Source: Sphingomonas endophytica
Lineage (GTDB): Bacteria > Pseudomonadota > Alphaproteobacteria > Sphingomonadales > Sphingomonadaceae
NCBI RefSeq assembly: GCF_014199415.1
Contig: NZ_JACIJN010000008.1
Span: 62,001-126,000, forward strand
DNA: 64,000 bases
Reading direction: 5' to 3'
Part shown: positions 26,449 to 36,449 of the stretch, one piece after another
Position numbering within the stretch: position 1 is the first letter of the stretch
Layout: every line of letters begins with the position of its first letter
Made by a program: the position numbers and the translations under genes
Notes under the pieces: model-generated
Told to the model about the DNA's origin: nothing
What the model saw: the letters and a program-made list of their open reading frames with translations, nothing else
Databases searched by the model: none

Positions 26449-26497
26449 CGGTTTTTGGTACCGGCATTCGCAGGTTCGAATCCTGCCGCCCCAGCCA
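26449..26497 (+). repeat. Right attachment site (tRNA-Gln 3' fragment)
   Basis: Perfect 49-bp copy of tRNA-Gln positions from the anticodon stem through CCA. It lacks the 5' half of the tRNA, so it is not a functional gene. It marks the right end of the 11.2-kb element. Confidence 0.95.
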
Positions 26498-26568
26498 TAT
26501 TGCCATCTAAGTTATTGTTTTAGCGGCAGGAAATCGGTCGCGGCCACTGGATTGGGCCGGTGGGTGTG

Positions 26569-27640
26569 ATGGCTCCATGTGGAGATGCCGTGCCCGCTAT
26601 CCAGAACGTCGAGCGCCGAGGCGCCGTCTATTGCTGGCGCCGTACCGTCCGTTTTCAGGATGGTAAGCCTTTTACCATACGTCTCAGCCTTCGAACGACC
26701 GCCCAGGCGGTGGCGCGCAGCATGGGGTGCGCGATGACCGCGAAGAGCGAGACGCTGAAGATGGCCTTGGGCCAGGACGGCCGAGCGGCAAGCCTGACGA
26801 CCGTTCAGAAAGCGGGGATCTTCCGCAAGGCGATGGAGGCGATGCGCGATCATCTCGAGCAGGTCCACGTCGGCTACCAGCGTACCGAACCCGACGCGAC
26901 GTTCATGATCGAGGGGCTCGTCGGCATCTACGAGGCGATGCTGAGAGATTTCGTCTGCCGATCTGAACCGGGTCGCGATCGCTCGGGCGTCGGCTCGAGC
27001 ACGGGACCGAGATTTGGCACGACGCAGGCTTTTGGGTGCTACCCATTGCTTGGTACACCGGCTGCCGGAGAGAGGAAATCTGCCAGCTGACGCTCGACGA
27101 CATCGGTGAGGAGAACGGGATTTGGTTCTTCACGATCACCGACGAGAACGGTGGGCGTGTCAAGAACAGGGCGGCGGTTCGACTGGTGCCATTCGCCGAC
27201 GAACTGATCCGGCTCGGCTGCCGGACTACGTCAAGGCGCTGCGTGCCGCGGGCGAGACGATGCTGTTTCCCGAGCTTCGGACCGCGTCGGGCGAGCGGAG
27301 CTATGGCGACGTCTATTACAAGAACTTGTGGATGAAGATCGCCCGGAAGCTGGATTTCATCGAGCCGGGGCGGCCCATCCACTCGTTTCGGCACACGGTC
27401 ACGACGGAATTGAAGCACCGTGAGGTATTCCTCGAAACCCGTGCGGACCTCGTCGGCCATAACATGAGCGGGGAAACCGCCGGCCGCTATTCGAAGGCGG
27501 CGCGGTTGACCCGGTTGAAGGAGGCAGTGGACCAGATCACCAACGTTACCGACCGCCTCCGGCCGCTGCCAAGGCGTCTTCTACCTGCCTCCAGTCGCCA
27601 ACCTCGTCCGGCACGATTGAAGGTTGGTGAACGATCTTGA
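26569..27640 (+). pseudogene. Broken second tyrosine integrase beside the att site
   Basis: Three reading frames together encode a tyrosine recombinase. Frame 1 (to ~27000) gives the N-terminus VPAIQNVERRGAVYCWRRTVRF and part of the core-binding domain. Frame 3 (from ~27036) gives WYTGCRREEICQLTLDDIGEENG with the first catalytic Arg. Frame 2 (from ~27220) gives HSFRHTVTTELKHR and LVGHNMSGETAGRYSKAARLTRL, with HxxR, GH and a Tyr. At least two frameshifts are needed, and the sum (~355 residues) is about 100 short of relatives, so an internal deletion is also likely. It starts ~70 bp after the right att site, so it belonged to an older element at the same tRNA. Confidence 0.85.
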
Positions 27641-27784
27641 AGTTCAGTATTTCTCAGAGTCAATTACGAAGGGAGAAGGCGCCAAATCGAACCCAGCCGA
27701 AATTGACGTAATTGGGCTGATCTCAATCTTACATCCAGCGAAGAACCGAAATTGACCGATGTCATTACCCTTCAGGTATAGTAA

Positions 27785-29124
<1,340 letters not shown>

Positions 29125-29128
<4 letters not shown>

Positions 29129-30879
29129 CGGGACGCTCCGAAGGTGAGGCGGAAACAGGTCGACCAGCCGCGTCGTTCGGCCAGCGTCACGGTGCCGCCA
29201 TGCGCCTCCATGATCCGGCGGACGATGGCGAGGCCGAGGCCGGTGCTGCCGGGGCGGCGCGAGACGAAGGGGCGGAACAGGCTGGCGCGGATCTCGGGCG
29301 CGATGCCGGGGCCGTTGTCGCAAATATCGATCGTGATCGGCGGCCCGGCCGCTGCGACGATCGCGACGCGGGTTCCGAGCGCGCGGGCATTGTCGACGAG
29401 GTTAGTCAGCGCGCGCAGCAGCGCGTGGCGATCCGCCGTAATCATCAGTCCTTCGGGCACGTCCGCCTCCACGCCCAACGACGCGACAAGGTCGGCCACA
29501 CGCAGTGGCTGCGGTACGACCGTCCACGCGCGCGCAAAATCGAGGATGTCGGTGAGGAGATGATTCATCCGCGCCACCTGCTCGCCGATCTCGCTGCGGA
29601 CCTCGGGTGGGGCGCCGGTGGCAGCCATTTGGACGATGCCGAGCGGGTTGCGCAGGTCGTGCGCTACCGTCGCTGCCAGCGCGCCCAACTCGGCCAGCCG
29701 CGCCTCGCGCTCGGCATCGACCATGCGGCGGGCGGTCGTCAGGCGGCGTGCGCTTTCCGCTACCAGACCCGCGAAGCGTTCGGCGACATGGCGGGTGGCG
29801 GCCGGGGCATCGTCCCAGCCTTTCCAGGGCGACCGTCTCTCCCGCAATGGCGAGGGTTGGACCATCGACCGGCAGGTTGAGCCGCTTGCGCAGCAAGGTC
29901 AGCGCGACGTTGCCCAGTGCGGCTTCGTCGGGTGCTTCAGCCAGCCGGTCGCGCCATTCTGCCACGTCCGCCTCGTTGATCCGGCCGCCGGGAAAGACGA
30001 TCCGGTCGGCCAGCCGCTTGAGCGGGGCGAGGATCGCGAGGCCCAACGCCAATGTCGCCGCCAGCACGCCCCACGTCGCGAACAGCCCCGCAGGGCGTCT
30101 AGCCAGTGCTAGCGGGAGCGAGGCGATCAACGCGCTTGCCGCGCCCGCGCCGGCGACCAGCATCAACCACACCAGCCCGCGCCGTGCCCAGATATCGGCG
30201 GCCATGAAGCGGTGCCGGACGATGCCATAGACGAGTGCGACCGAGTAGAAGGGCAGCAGCAGGACCGGCACGGGTAGGCATCGATCCCCAGCGCCGGAGA
30301 GGCGAAGCCCGTCAGCGCGACCAGCCCGACCAGGCTGGCCACGAACACCGCGCCCGCCTGCCGCCGATGGGCGCCACCCTGTTCGCGCCACGTCTGCGCC
30401 AGCCGCAAATGCCCAGCGGTCGACAGCAGAGCCGCCAGCCCGAGCACGCACCAGCCGATGACCGACGGCACGAACATGCCCGGAAAGCCGTGCCACGGCA
30501 CGACCGCGCCGACGCCGAAGATCAGGCCGACCAACGTGGCGAACGCCGCGGTCCCATAGCCCGCGATCGCCACCTGCCGCACGACGCCGCACAGTGCGAA
30601 GGCGAAGGCGAGATGCAGAAACCCCGCCGCGGGCAGCGGTGACAACGCGATCAGCGTCGCCGTCACCCGCGTCGCCGCTGGCCCCAGCAGCGCAGGCAGC
30701 GTCTGCGCCACGCTCCACAGCCCCACGCCGAGCAAAAACGCGGCGAGCAGGTTCGCACCCGGCACTGGCCGAACCCGAAGCGAGACGAACAGCGCCAGCA
30801 ATGCGCTGGCGATCGGGGTCAGCGACAGCGCGCCAATATAGGCGAAAAGGCCGACAGCTATATCCATCGTGGACAGCAT
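29125..30879 (-). pseudogene. Sensor histidine kinase broken by two single-base frameshifts
   Basis: Three frames encode one ~584-residue kinase. Frame A (30879 to ~30275): an N-terminal multi-helix membrane domain (ANLLAAFLLGVGLWSVAQTL...). Frame B (~30275 to ~29845): VPVLLLPFYSVALVYGIVRHR continues the membrane domain and adds a linker. Frame C (~29845 to 29125): the HisKA helix ELGALAATVAHDLRNPLGIV (His in AHDLRN), N box LTNLVDNARA, G1 DNGPGIA, F and G2 box GSTGLGLAIVRRIMEAHGG. Each junction needs one missing base (near 30275 and 29845), so either the gene is dead or the assembly has two errors in GC-rich runs. Paired with the response regulator downstream. Confidence 0.82.
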
Positions 30880-30917
30880 AGCAGCTTGTTCCGTTCACGG
30901 CGTTCACAATCGCGCAC

Positions 30918-30931
30918 CCGTCTCACGACGG
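30918..30931. promoter_or_regulatory. Candidate activator site upstream of the sigma-54-like promoter
   Basis: CCGTCTCACGACGG, 5-bp arms around TCAC, about 32 bp upstream of the -24/-12 element at 30963. GTTCACGGC/GTTCACAAT direct repeats lie just upstream of it. Enhancer-type sites usually sit ~80-150 bp upstream, so this may be only part of the site; inference. Confidence 0.35.
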
Positions 30932-30962
30932 AAAGGCACGCGTTTCTGCCATCCGTGTCAAT

Positions 30963-30978
30963 TGGCATGCCATTCGCA
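30963..30978 (+). promoter_or_regulatory. Sigma-54 (-24/-12) promoter candidate
   Basis: TGGCATGCCATTCGCA matches TGGCACG-N4-TTGCA in 10 of 12 fixed positions, with the GG (30964-30965) and GC (30976-30977) at exactly the required 12-bp spacing. It lies 56 bp before the start of the gene at 31034 and between that operon and the divergent sigma-54-dependent regulator/kinase pair. Confidence 0.6.
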
Positions 30979-31033
30979 AAGCGTCCTTCGAACCGGGCGA
31001 TCGTCGCCTGGCATTGAAGGAGACCAACCAACC

Positions 31034-31357
31034 ATGTTGTTGCCCATCGCAGCCCTGCTCATCACCTATGCGCTGACCGCGTTAATCGCATTGCTGGCGG
31101 TAGTGACGCTGTGGCGTCCGCTGTCCATCCTGCTCGCCGAACTGTGCGGCACCGAGGAACGCTCGCGCTTCTGGACGGTGTGGTCCACGGTGATGATGGT
31201 CGCGACGCCGATGCTGTTCGTGTCGTGGCGCGGCATTGCCACCGATCCGACCGCACTGGTGCAGGGAACGATGACCAGCGCGCTGATCGGCGTGCTGCTG
31301 GCGCTGGTCGGCATGGGCCTTGCGGTGTGGAGCCGCAGCCCGCGTGCCGCCGCCTGA
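31034..31357 (+). CDS. Small membrane protein heading the sigma-54-type operon
   Basis: 107 residues, unrecognised. Three or four hydrophobic helices: LLPIAALLITYALTALIALLAVVTLW, WTVWSTVMMVATPMLFVSW and SALIGVLLALVGMGLAVWSR, with a short loop ELCGTEERSR between the first two. AAGGAG precedes the ATG at 31034. Spacing to the next gene is 14 bp, so it is likely the first gene of the five-gene operon. Confidence 0.75.
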   Translation: MLLPIAALLITYALTALIALLAVVTLWRPLSILLAELCGTEERSRFWTVWSTVMMVATPMLFVSWRGIATDPTALVQGTMTSALIGVLLALVGMGLAVWSRSPRAAA

Positions 31358-31371
31358 CGGGAGCGGAGGCG

Positions 31372-32640
31372 ATGCATGTCCTGATCGTCGGCGCGAGCGG
31401 CTTCATCGGTCGCCACCTCGCCGCCCGGCGGGTGGCGGAGGGCGTCAGCGTCACCGCCGCTGGCCGCGCGCCGAATCGCCTGAGCTGGCGACTGCCAGGT
31501 GCGAAGGCGATCCGCTGCGACCTCACAGCCGATCGCGCGGAGGACTGGCGCGAGCGGTTGGCGGGTGTCGACGCGGTGGTGAACTGCGCCGGGCTGTTCG
31601 GTGACGATCGGGGCTATGCCCGCGTCCATACCGGTGGCGCGATCGCGTTGTTCGACGCCTGTCGTGCCGCCGGGGTCGGCCGCGTGCTCCAGATTTCCGC
31701 GCTAGGCGCGGCGGCCGACGCCGCCAGCGCCTGTCACCGCAGCAAGGCCGCCGCCGACGACCATCTGGCGGCGATGGGTGCCGGGATCGGCTTTGCGATC
31801 GTCCGACCGTCGCTGGTCATCGGTCGTGGCGGGCAGAGCAGCGCGCTGTTCACTACTCTCGCGGCCTTGCCAGTCACGCCCGATCTGGGGCGCGCCGATG
31901 GGCCGGTTCAGCCGATCCATGTCGACGATCTGGTCGAGCTGTTGGTTCGCCTGCTTCACGCCCCGCTGCCATTGGCCGTGCGGATCGACGCGGTCGGTAC
32001 GGAGCCGATGACCACGGGCGCGCTGGTGGCGATCCTGCGCCGCTGGCTAGGCTTGTCGGACACGATGCGGGTGACGGTTCGGCGATGGCTGATCGCGGCA
32101 GTCGCTCGCCTCGGCATCGGTCCGGTGGCGCGCGAGGGACTGGCGATGCTGGCGGCGGGCGACACGGCGTCGGTCGAGCCGCTCGTCGCTATGACCGGCT
32201 TCCAACCGGTACCGATCGCCCAAGCCCTAGCCCGCCGTCCGGCGAGCGACGGCGATCTGCGGATGGCACGCCTTGCCCCCGTCGCGCCGGTCCTGAGCGC
32301 CGCGCTCGCGCTGGTCTGGTTCGCCGGTGGAGCGATACCGTTGTTCGTAACCCCGGCGGCGACCAACATGGCGTGGCTGGCGCGGGTCGGCTTGTCGGGC
32401 GGCGCGACGACGACCGCCCTATGGGCAGGCGCGCTGGCCGACATCGCGATCGGCGCTGCGCTGCTTCTCCGGATACGCGGCGCGGCGCTTGCGGGAATCG
32501 CCTTGATGACGACCTACACGCTGATCCTGACCCGTATCGCGCCCGAATTCTGGGCCGCACCCCTCGGCCCGCTCGCCAAGAACATTGCCGTTCTCGCCCT
32601 TTCGCTCGCCGCCCATGCGCTGGAAACCCGTCATGGCTGA
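31372..32640 (+). CDS. NAD-dependent epimerase/SDR fused to a DoxX-like membrane domain
   Basis: 422 residues. N-terminal ~1-290 is an extended/atypical SDR with the nucleotide loop VLIVGASGFIGRHLAA, the segment DAVVNCAGLFGD and VRPSLVIGRGGQSS. The usual YxxxK is replaced by HRSK (SACHRSKAAADD), so it may bind NAD(P) without classical catalysis. Residues ~300-420 form four membrane helices of DoxX-like type (LAPVAPVLSAALALVWFAGG; ADIAIGAALLLRIRGAALAGIA). Such fusions are widespread in proteobacteria and functionally unassigned. Its stop overlaps the next gene by 8 bp, so translation is coupled. Confidence 0.85.
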   Translation: MHVLIVGASGFIGRHLAARRVAEGVSVTAAGRAPNRLSWRLPGAKAIRCDLTADRAEDWRERLAGVDAVVNCAGLFGDDRGYARVHTGGAIALFDACRAAGVGRVLQISALGAAADAASACHRSKAAADDHLAAMGAGIGFAIVRPSLVIGRGGQSSALFTTLAALPVTPDLGRADGPVQPIHVDDLVELLVRLLHAPLPLAVRIDAVGTEPMTTGALVAILRRWLGLSDTMRVTVRRWLIAAVARLGIGPVAREGLAMLAAGDTASVEPLVAMTGFQPVPIAQALARRPASDGDLRMARLAPVAPVLSAALALVWFAGGAIPLFVTPAATNMAWLARVGLSGGATTTALWAGALADIAIGAALLLRIRGAALAGIALMTTYTLILTRIAPEFWAAPLGPLAKNIAVLALSLAAHALETRHG

Positions 32641-33106
32641 CTATCTGCTGCTGAAGACCGTTCATATCCTCAGCTCGACCTTGTTGTTCGGCACCGGGGT
32701 CGGCACAGCGTTTTACGGCTGGATGGCGAACCGTTCAGGCGATGCGGGGGCGCGGCGGGTGGTCAATCGCAATGTCGTCCTCGCCGACTGGTTGTTCACC
32801 ACACCCGCCGTCATCGTCCAGCCGGTGACGGGCGTGTGGCTGGCGCACATAGCCGGCTTTCCGCTGACCACCGGCTGGCTTGCGGCCTCGATCGCGCTCT
32901 ATCTGATGGTCGGGGCCTGCTGGCTGCCGGCAGTCGGTATCCAGATCCGGATCCGCCGCATCGCCCACGCCACCGCGGCGGACCTGCCGTTACCGGCGCG
33001 CTATTTCCAGCTGTCGCGGACGTGGTTCCTGCTCGGCTGGCCCGCCTTTATCGGGGTGATCGTCATCTTCGGGCTGATGGCGACCAAGCCGGAGATCGCA
33101 TGGTGA
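32633..33106 (+). CDS. DUF2269 family membrane protein
   Basis: 157 residues with four membrane helices. MADYLLLKTVHILSSTLLFGTGVGTAF (the family KtlHilsa...G G), TPAVIVQPVTGVWLAH, GWLAASIALYLMVGACWLPAV and the final FLLGWPAFIGVIVIFGLMATKP fit DUF2269, unknown function, possibly haem-related because of membrane His residues. It overlaps the SDR-DoxX stop by 8 bp and the DUF4166 start by 7 bp, so the operon is tightly packed. Confidence 0.88.
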   Translation: MADYLLLKTVHILSSTLLFGTGVGTAFYGWMANRSGDAGARRVVNRNVVLADWLFTTPAVIVQPVTGVWLAHIAGFPLTTGWLAASIALYLMVGACWLPAVGIQIRIRRIAHATAADLPLPARYFQLSRTWFLLGWPAFIGVIVIFGLMATKPEIAW

Positions 33107-33636
33107 CTCAGCCCCTGTTCCGCCGACTGCTCGGCTACACGATCGACAATCTACCGCCCGTTTTGCGCGAGGCGCACGACAGCGGGATCGACCAGCGCTG
33201 GCGCGGGTTGGCGCAGGTCGAGGCGAACCCGAACCCGCTGGCTCGGCTGCTCTGCCGGATGATGCGGCTCCCTGCGCCAGGGACCGCCATTTCGGTGACA
33301 GTGCGGTTCGAACGACACGGCGACGCCGAGCACAGGCACCGCAATTTCGCCCGGCGCAGCTAACGAAGCAGGCTTGTCGACCGCGACGGGCTGATGATCG
33401 AGCGGACGGGCATGGCGACCAACATCTTCCGCGTTTCGGTGGAGGACGGCACACCCCGGTTGGACTTGATTGGCTTCCGGTTCCTGGGCGTCCCGCTGCC
33501 TTCCGCCCTTCGCCCGTATTGTCACGCCCGCGAATATGAGGGCGACGGGTGCTACGTCTTCGACGTGCCCGTCGACCTCTGGCCCTTCGGTCGGATCATC
33601 CGCTACACTGGCCGCATGGAGCGGATTGATGACTGA
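33100..33636 (+). pseudogene. DUF4166 protein interrupted by an in-frame stop
   Basis: One frame reads MVTQPLFRRLLGYTIDNLPP... to SVTVRFERHGDAEHRHRNFARRS, stops at TAA (33361-33363), then continues in the same frame RSRLVDRDGLMIERTGMATN... FRFLGVPLPSALRPYCHAREYEGDG...RIIRYTGRM. The two halves together are a complete ~177-residue DUF4166 domain, usual for proteins downstream of DUF2269/SDR genes. Loss is by nonsense, not frameshift. The 3' end overlaps the next gene by 8 bp. The first half has an ATG at 33100. Confidence 0.8.
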
Positions 33637-34030
33637 CGGCCCGATCATCCCGTTCGACGCGCAATGCGTCCTGTGCTCCGTCAACGCCCGCTTTATCCTG
33701 CGCCACGATCGCCGGCACCGCTTCCGAGTGGCGGCGATGCAGGGTGCAGCCGGTGCGGCGCTGTTACGTCGGCACGCGATCGACCCGACCGATCCCGACA
33801 CGATCCTCGTCGTCGAAGGCGATCACGTCCTGCGGGACAGCGACGCGGTGATCGCGATCTATGTCGGGCTGGGCTGGCCGTGGCGGGTTGCGGGGGCGGC
33901 ACGGCTGGTGCCGCCTTGGTTGCGCGACCGGGCCTACCGATGGATCGCCCGCAACCGCAATCGACTTTTCGGTTGGCGATCGACGTGCTGGCTTCCAGCG
34001 CCAGAGGATGCCGCTCGGGTTCTACCATAG
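33629..34030 (+). CDS. DCC1-like thiol-disulfide oxidoreductase family protein
   Basis: 133 residues. The signature IPFDAQCVLCSVNARFILRHDRRHRFRVAAMQG matches the DCC family (YuxK) with the CxxC motif CVLC at residues ~13-16. C-terminal part: GDHVLRDSDAVIAIYVGLGWPWRVAGAARLVPPWLRDRAYRWIARNRNRLFG. Members are assumed thioredoxin-like but lack a proven substrate. It starts 8 bp inside the end of the DUF4166 frame and ends the operon. If translation is coupled, the nonsense codon in DUF4166 may reduce its expression. Confidence 0.88.
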   Translation: MTDGPIIPFDAQCVLCSVNARFILRHDRRHRFRVAAMQGAAGAALLRRHAIDPTDPDTILVVEGDHVLRDSDAVIAIYVGLGWPWRVAGAARLVPPWLRDRAYRWIARNRNRLFGWRSTCWLPAPEDAARVLP

Positions 34031-34388
34031 CCGCAAACCTGCTTGATACGGGAAGAGGCAGTTCGCCAATGTTGCTCTGCGACGAAGCGAAGGCGACTGG
34101 ATTTGGGACGAAATCGCCGTTTGGCGGCCGGTGGCGAGGGTCGGCTCCAATCAGCAGAGGGTATCGCAGGAGCTTCCGTGTGCCGGTCGACCGTCGCTTC
34201 CGCTTGAGCCATTCGGTAATGACGCGGCGGCGGGCTGATTGAACGAGAAGCCGGCACGCCCGTCCGCTTCGTTGGACTGAACGTCTGCGCTAGCCTTATG
34301 CGAGATCCAGTCTCACGCGCAGCGGGTCGTTCTGAACTAAACTATCAGCGGCGATGTGTTTTTCTACGCGGTCTCACCTAGCCCTCTA
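34031..34388. other. Intergenic region before the IS5-family element
   Basis: 358 bp with no convincing ORF, tRNA or repeat in either strand. Contains the end of the operon and the target site of the insertion sequence at 34389. Confidence 0.5.
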
Positions 34389-35228
34389 GGGTCAGGACTC
34401 GTTGATCACAGCCAGAAAATGACGGTGGCAGCGAGGGCGACGGCGGAAAAGAAGGCCGTGGGGCAGCGATCGTAGCGTTTGGCAACGCGCCGCCAGTCCT
34501 TGAGGCGGCCGAACATGATCGCGATGCGGCTTCGACGCCGGTAACGGCGCTTGTCGTATCTGACCGGCTCGTTGCGCGATCGTCGGCCCGGGCCCGGATG
34601 CATGGCTGGATGCCTTTGGCCTGGAGAGCGTCCCTGAACCAATCGGCGTCGTAGCCGCGGTCGCCGAGCAGCCACTGCGCTTTTGGCAGGTCGTCCAGCA
34701 GGGCTGCCGCACCGGTGTAGTCGCTAACCTGCCCGGCGGTCATGAAGAAGCTCAAGGGGCGGCCGTTCGCATCGGCGACGGCATGAAGCTTGGTGTTCAT
34801 GCCGCCTTTCGTGCGTCCGATCAGGCGGCCGAGATCCCCCTTTTAACCCGCAGGCTCGATGCCGTGCGGTGCGCCTTCAGGTATGTCGCGTCTATCATAA
34901 CGGTCTTCGGCTCTGCATCGCCCGCAGCCAGCCCTTCCATCATGCGCGTGAACACGCCTCGCTCGCCCCAGCGCTTTCATCGATTGTACAGCGTCTTGTG
35001 AGGACCATAGGCGCTGGGCGCATCTCGCCAGCGCAGCCCATTGCGGTTGACGAAGACGATGCCGCTCAACATCCACCGGTCATCCACCCGAGGCCTACCG
35101 TGGCTCTTGGGAAAAAACGGCCGCAGCCGCTCAATCTGCTCGTCCGTCAGCCAAAAAAGGTCGCTCATCCCGGTCTCCTCGCGGAGCCTGAATCAGATCA
35201 CGACGCTCACATCAATGGGTCCTGACCC
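34389..35228 (-). mobile_element. IS5-family (IS427-like) insertion sequence, degenerate
   Basis: 840 bp. Left end GGGTCAGGACTCGTTGAT and right end, read inward, GGGTCAGGACCCATTGAT, with TA on both flanks (34387-34388 and 35229-35230) as the likely target duplication. Size and ends fit the IS427 subgroup of IS5. It contains one transposase gene, on the minus strand, carrying a stop codon and frameshifts, so it is not expected to move on its own. Confidence 0.88.
34406..35168 (-). pseudogene. IS5-family transposase, broken
   Basis: Frame 1 (from 35168): MSDLFWLTDEQIERLRPFFP ... YGPHKTLYNR, then TGA where relatives have Trp (34982 region), then KRWGERGVFTRMMEGL ... TASSLRVKRG. A -1 shift then gives DLGRLIGRTKGGMNTKLHAVAD ... 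WLLGDRGYDADWFRDALQAKGIQPCI. This shift near 34840 at GTTAAAAGGGGG may be the programmed frameshift usual in this subgroup. A second shift near 34595 restores SRNEPVRYDKRRYRRRSRIAIMFGRLKDWRRVAKRYDRC. The nonsense codon and the second shift make it a pseudogene. DDE residues lie in DATYLK, DRGYD and the E of the last segment region. Confidence 0.82.
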
Positions 35229-35416
35229 TAGCTTCGCCCCGCCGCCGAGCGCAGCCACAGGCATAGCGCCGACCGCTAGCAACTATCTCGTCTGCGTCTC
35301 CGCCATGCTCGCGATCGCCGCATCTTTGTCCCGCATCATACGTCTCGCCTCTTGGCTCAGTAGCTTGTCGCAGGTAAAAATCGGCGAGGCAATCGCGCCC
35401 CGCCGATGGAACTCAA

Positions 35417-36427
35417 TCAACTTACGGCGTTACTGTATTTGATGGTGCCGTTCACCCCTCCAGGGAAGAAGCCGCCGCTGGTTACCGCCGTTTTCGACGC
35501 ATAGGCGATGTTAAGCACCAGATCGGGAGTTCTGGCCAGCAGTGCTCCATAATTTGCGTTGTTGGGAACGTTGTCGAGCACGACGATGGTTGGCGATGCC
35601 GCGCTTCCTACGCCGCATTCGTAATTCGCCAGCAGATAAGTGCCGTCACCGCCGTTCAGCTTGTTGCGTGCGAGCACCATCTTGTTCTCGGTGTCGTAGA
35701 GCGCGCTCTTGCTGAGCCCGGCGCGCCACAAGGCAAGCCGGAAGAAGGTGTCGGCATACGCCTTCCCGCCGATTATCCCCAAAATCTCATCGCGGTTGCT
35801 GGCGGTGGTCAGCCGAAACACAATGCCGCGCGCCGCCGAAGTGCAGAGATAGCTGAGCGCACTGGCGCCAAGCAGATAGTTTTCAAGCGACGCATAGGGA
35901 TCGAAAGGCGTACCGCTTGGAAAAGCGTCGCGCGACGCAATGGCGTCGAACGGACTGCCGCTTCCCCCAGCGATGCTGATTACAGGCTGCGCCGTGACGC
36001 TCGCCCCGATCAGCGAGCGCAGCTGTCCCAAACGCGCGACCTCTGCAAGCGCTACTTCACGCAATCCCTGCATAAACAAGTCGTCGGTGAACTGTACTTG
36101 CGCGCCGCCGGTAATGGCACCGGCACTTCCCGCCCCTGTCAACAGTGACGACGCAATCGATCCGCCGAACGCCGAGCGCCAGAAGAAGCCAGCGGTCAGA
36201 TACTGGATTTGCAGCAGAAAATTGAGATAGTCGGTGTCAGTTGCCGTATAGCTCGGAGCTGCCGTCGGCGCTGGCGCGGGCGTCCCCTGCACCACTTCCG
36301 CGCCATATTTATCGCTCCCGCAACCGGCCAACATCGCCAGCGAGCTGACCGTGGCCGCACCGCCGCAATATTTCAGAAAGGCGCGGCGCGCATGCGCGCG
36401 GTCCACGATGTCATTTCTATCGATCAT
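35417..36427 (-). CDS. Tat/lipoprotein-type ferritin-like domain protein (B)
   Basis: 336 residues. The N-terminus has RRAFLKYCGG followed by a hydrophobic stretch and LAGCGS (a possible lipobox), so it is probably exported by Tat and lipid-anchored. The body is helical, Ferritin_2-like (NFLLQIQYLTAGFFWRSAFGG, FMQGLREVALAEVARLGQLRSLIG). Family members are often called ferritin-like or desiccation-associated proteins; metal binding is not proven and the usual E/H ligands are not obvious. The C-terminus TSGGFFPGGVNGTIKYSN is almost the same as in the upstream gene. RBS GGGGAGGGGAAAG precedes the ATG at 36427. It is 22 bp from that gene, one operon. Confidence 0.8.
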   Translation of the reverse strand: MIDRNDIVDRAHARRAFLKYCGGAATVSSLAMLAGCGSDKYGAEVVQGTPAPAPTAAPSYTATDTDYLNFLLQIQYLTAGFFWRSAFGGSIASSLLTGAGSAGAITGGAQVQFTDDLFMQGLREVALAEVARLGQLRSLIGASVTAQPVISIAGGSGSPFDAIASRDAFPSGTPFDPYASLENYLLGASALSYLCTSAARGIVFRLTTASNRDEILGIIGGKAYADTFFRLALWRAGLSKSALYDTENKMVLARNKLNGGDGTYLLANYECGVGSAASPTIVVLDNVPNNANYGALLARTPDLVLNIAYASKTAVTSGGFFPGGVNGTIKYSNAVS

Positions 36428-36449
36428 GATCTTTCCCCTCCCCAGGCGC

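Larger units (their letters stand above)
15316..26497. mobile_element. Integrative element in tRNA-Gln, phage-satellite-like
   Basis: About 11.2 kb bounded by perfect 49-bp direct repeats from the tRNA-Gln 3' end, with a tyrosine integrase reading toward the tRNA. Leftward genes run from a replication protein (26.3 kb) through small HTH proteins, a protease-capsid fusion, DUF2190 and several hypotheticals. A short rightward block (17.9-19.6 kb) holds a ribbon-helix-helix protein and three membrane-protein genes of clearly lower GC. No large terminase, portal, head-tail or tail protein and no lysis gene is recognisable. This pattern suggests either a phage satellite that supplies its own capsid or a strongly reduced prophage. 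Boundaries are certain; classification is inference. Confidence 0.88.
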
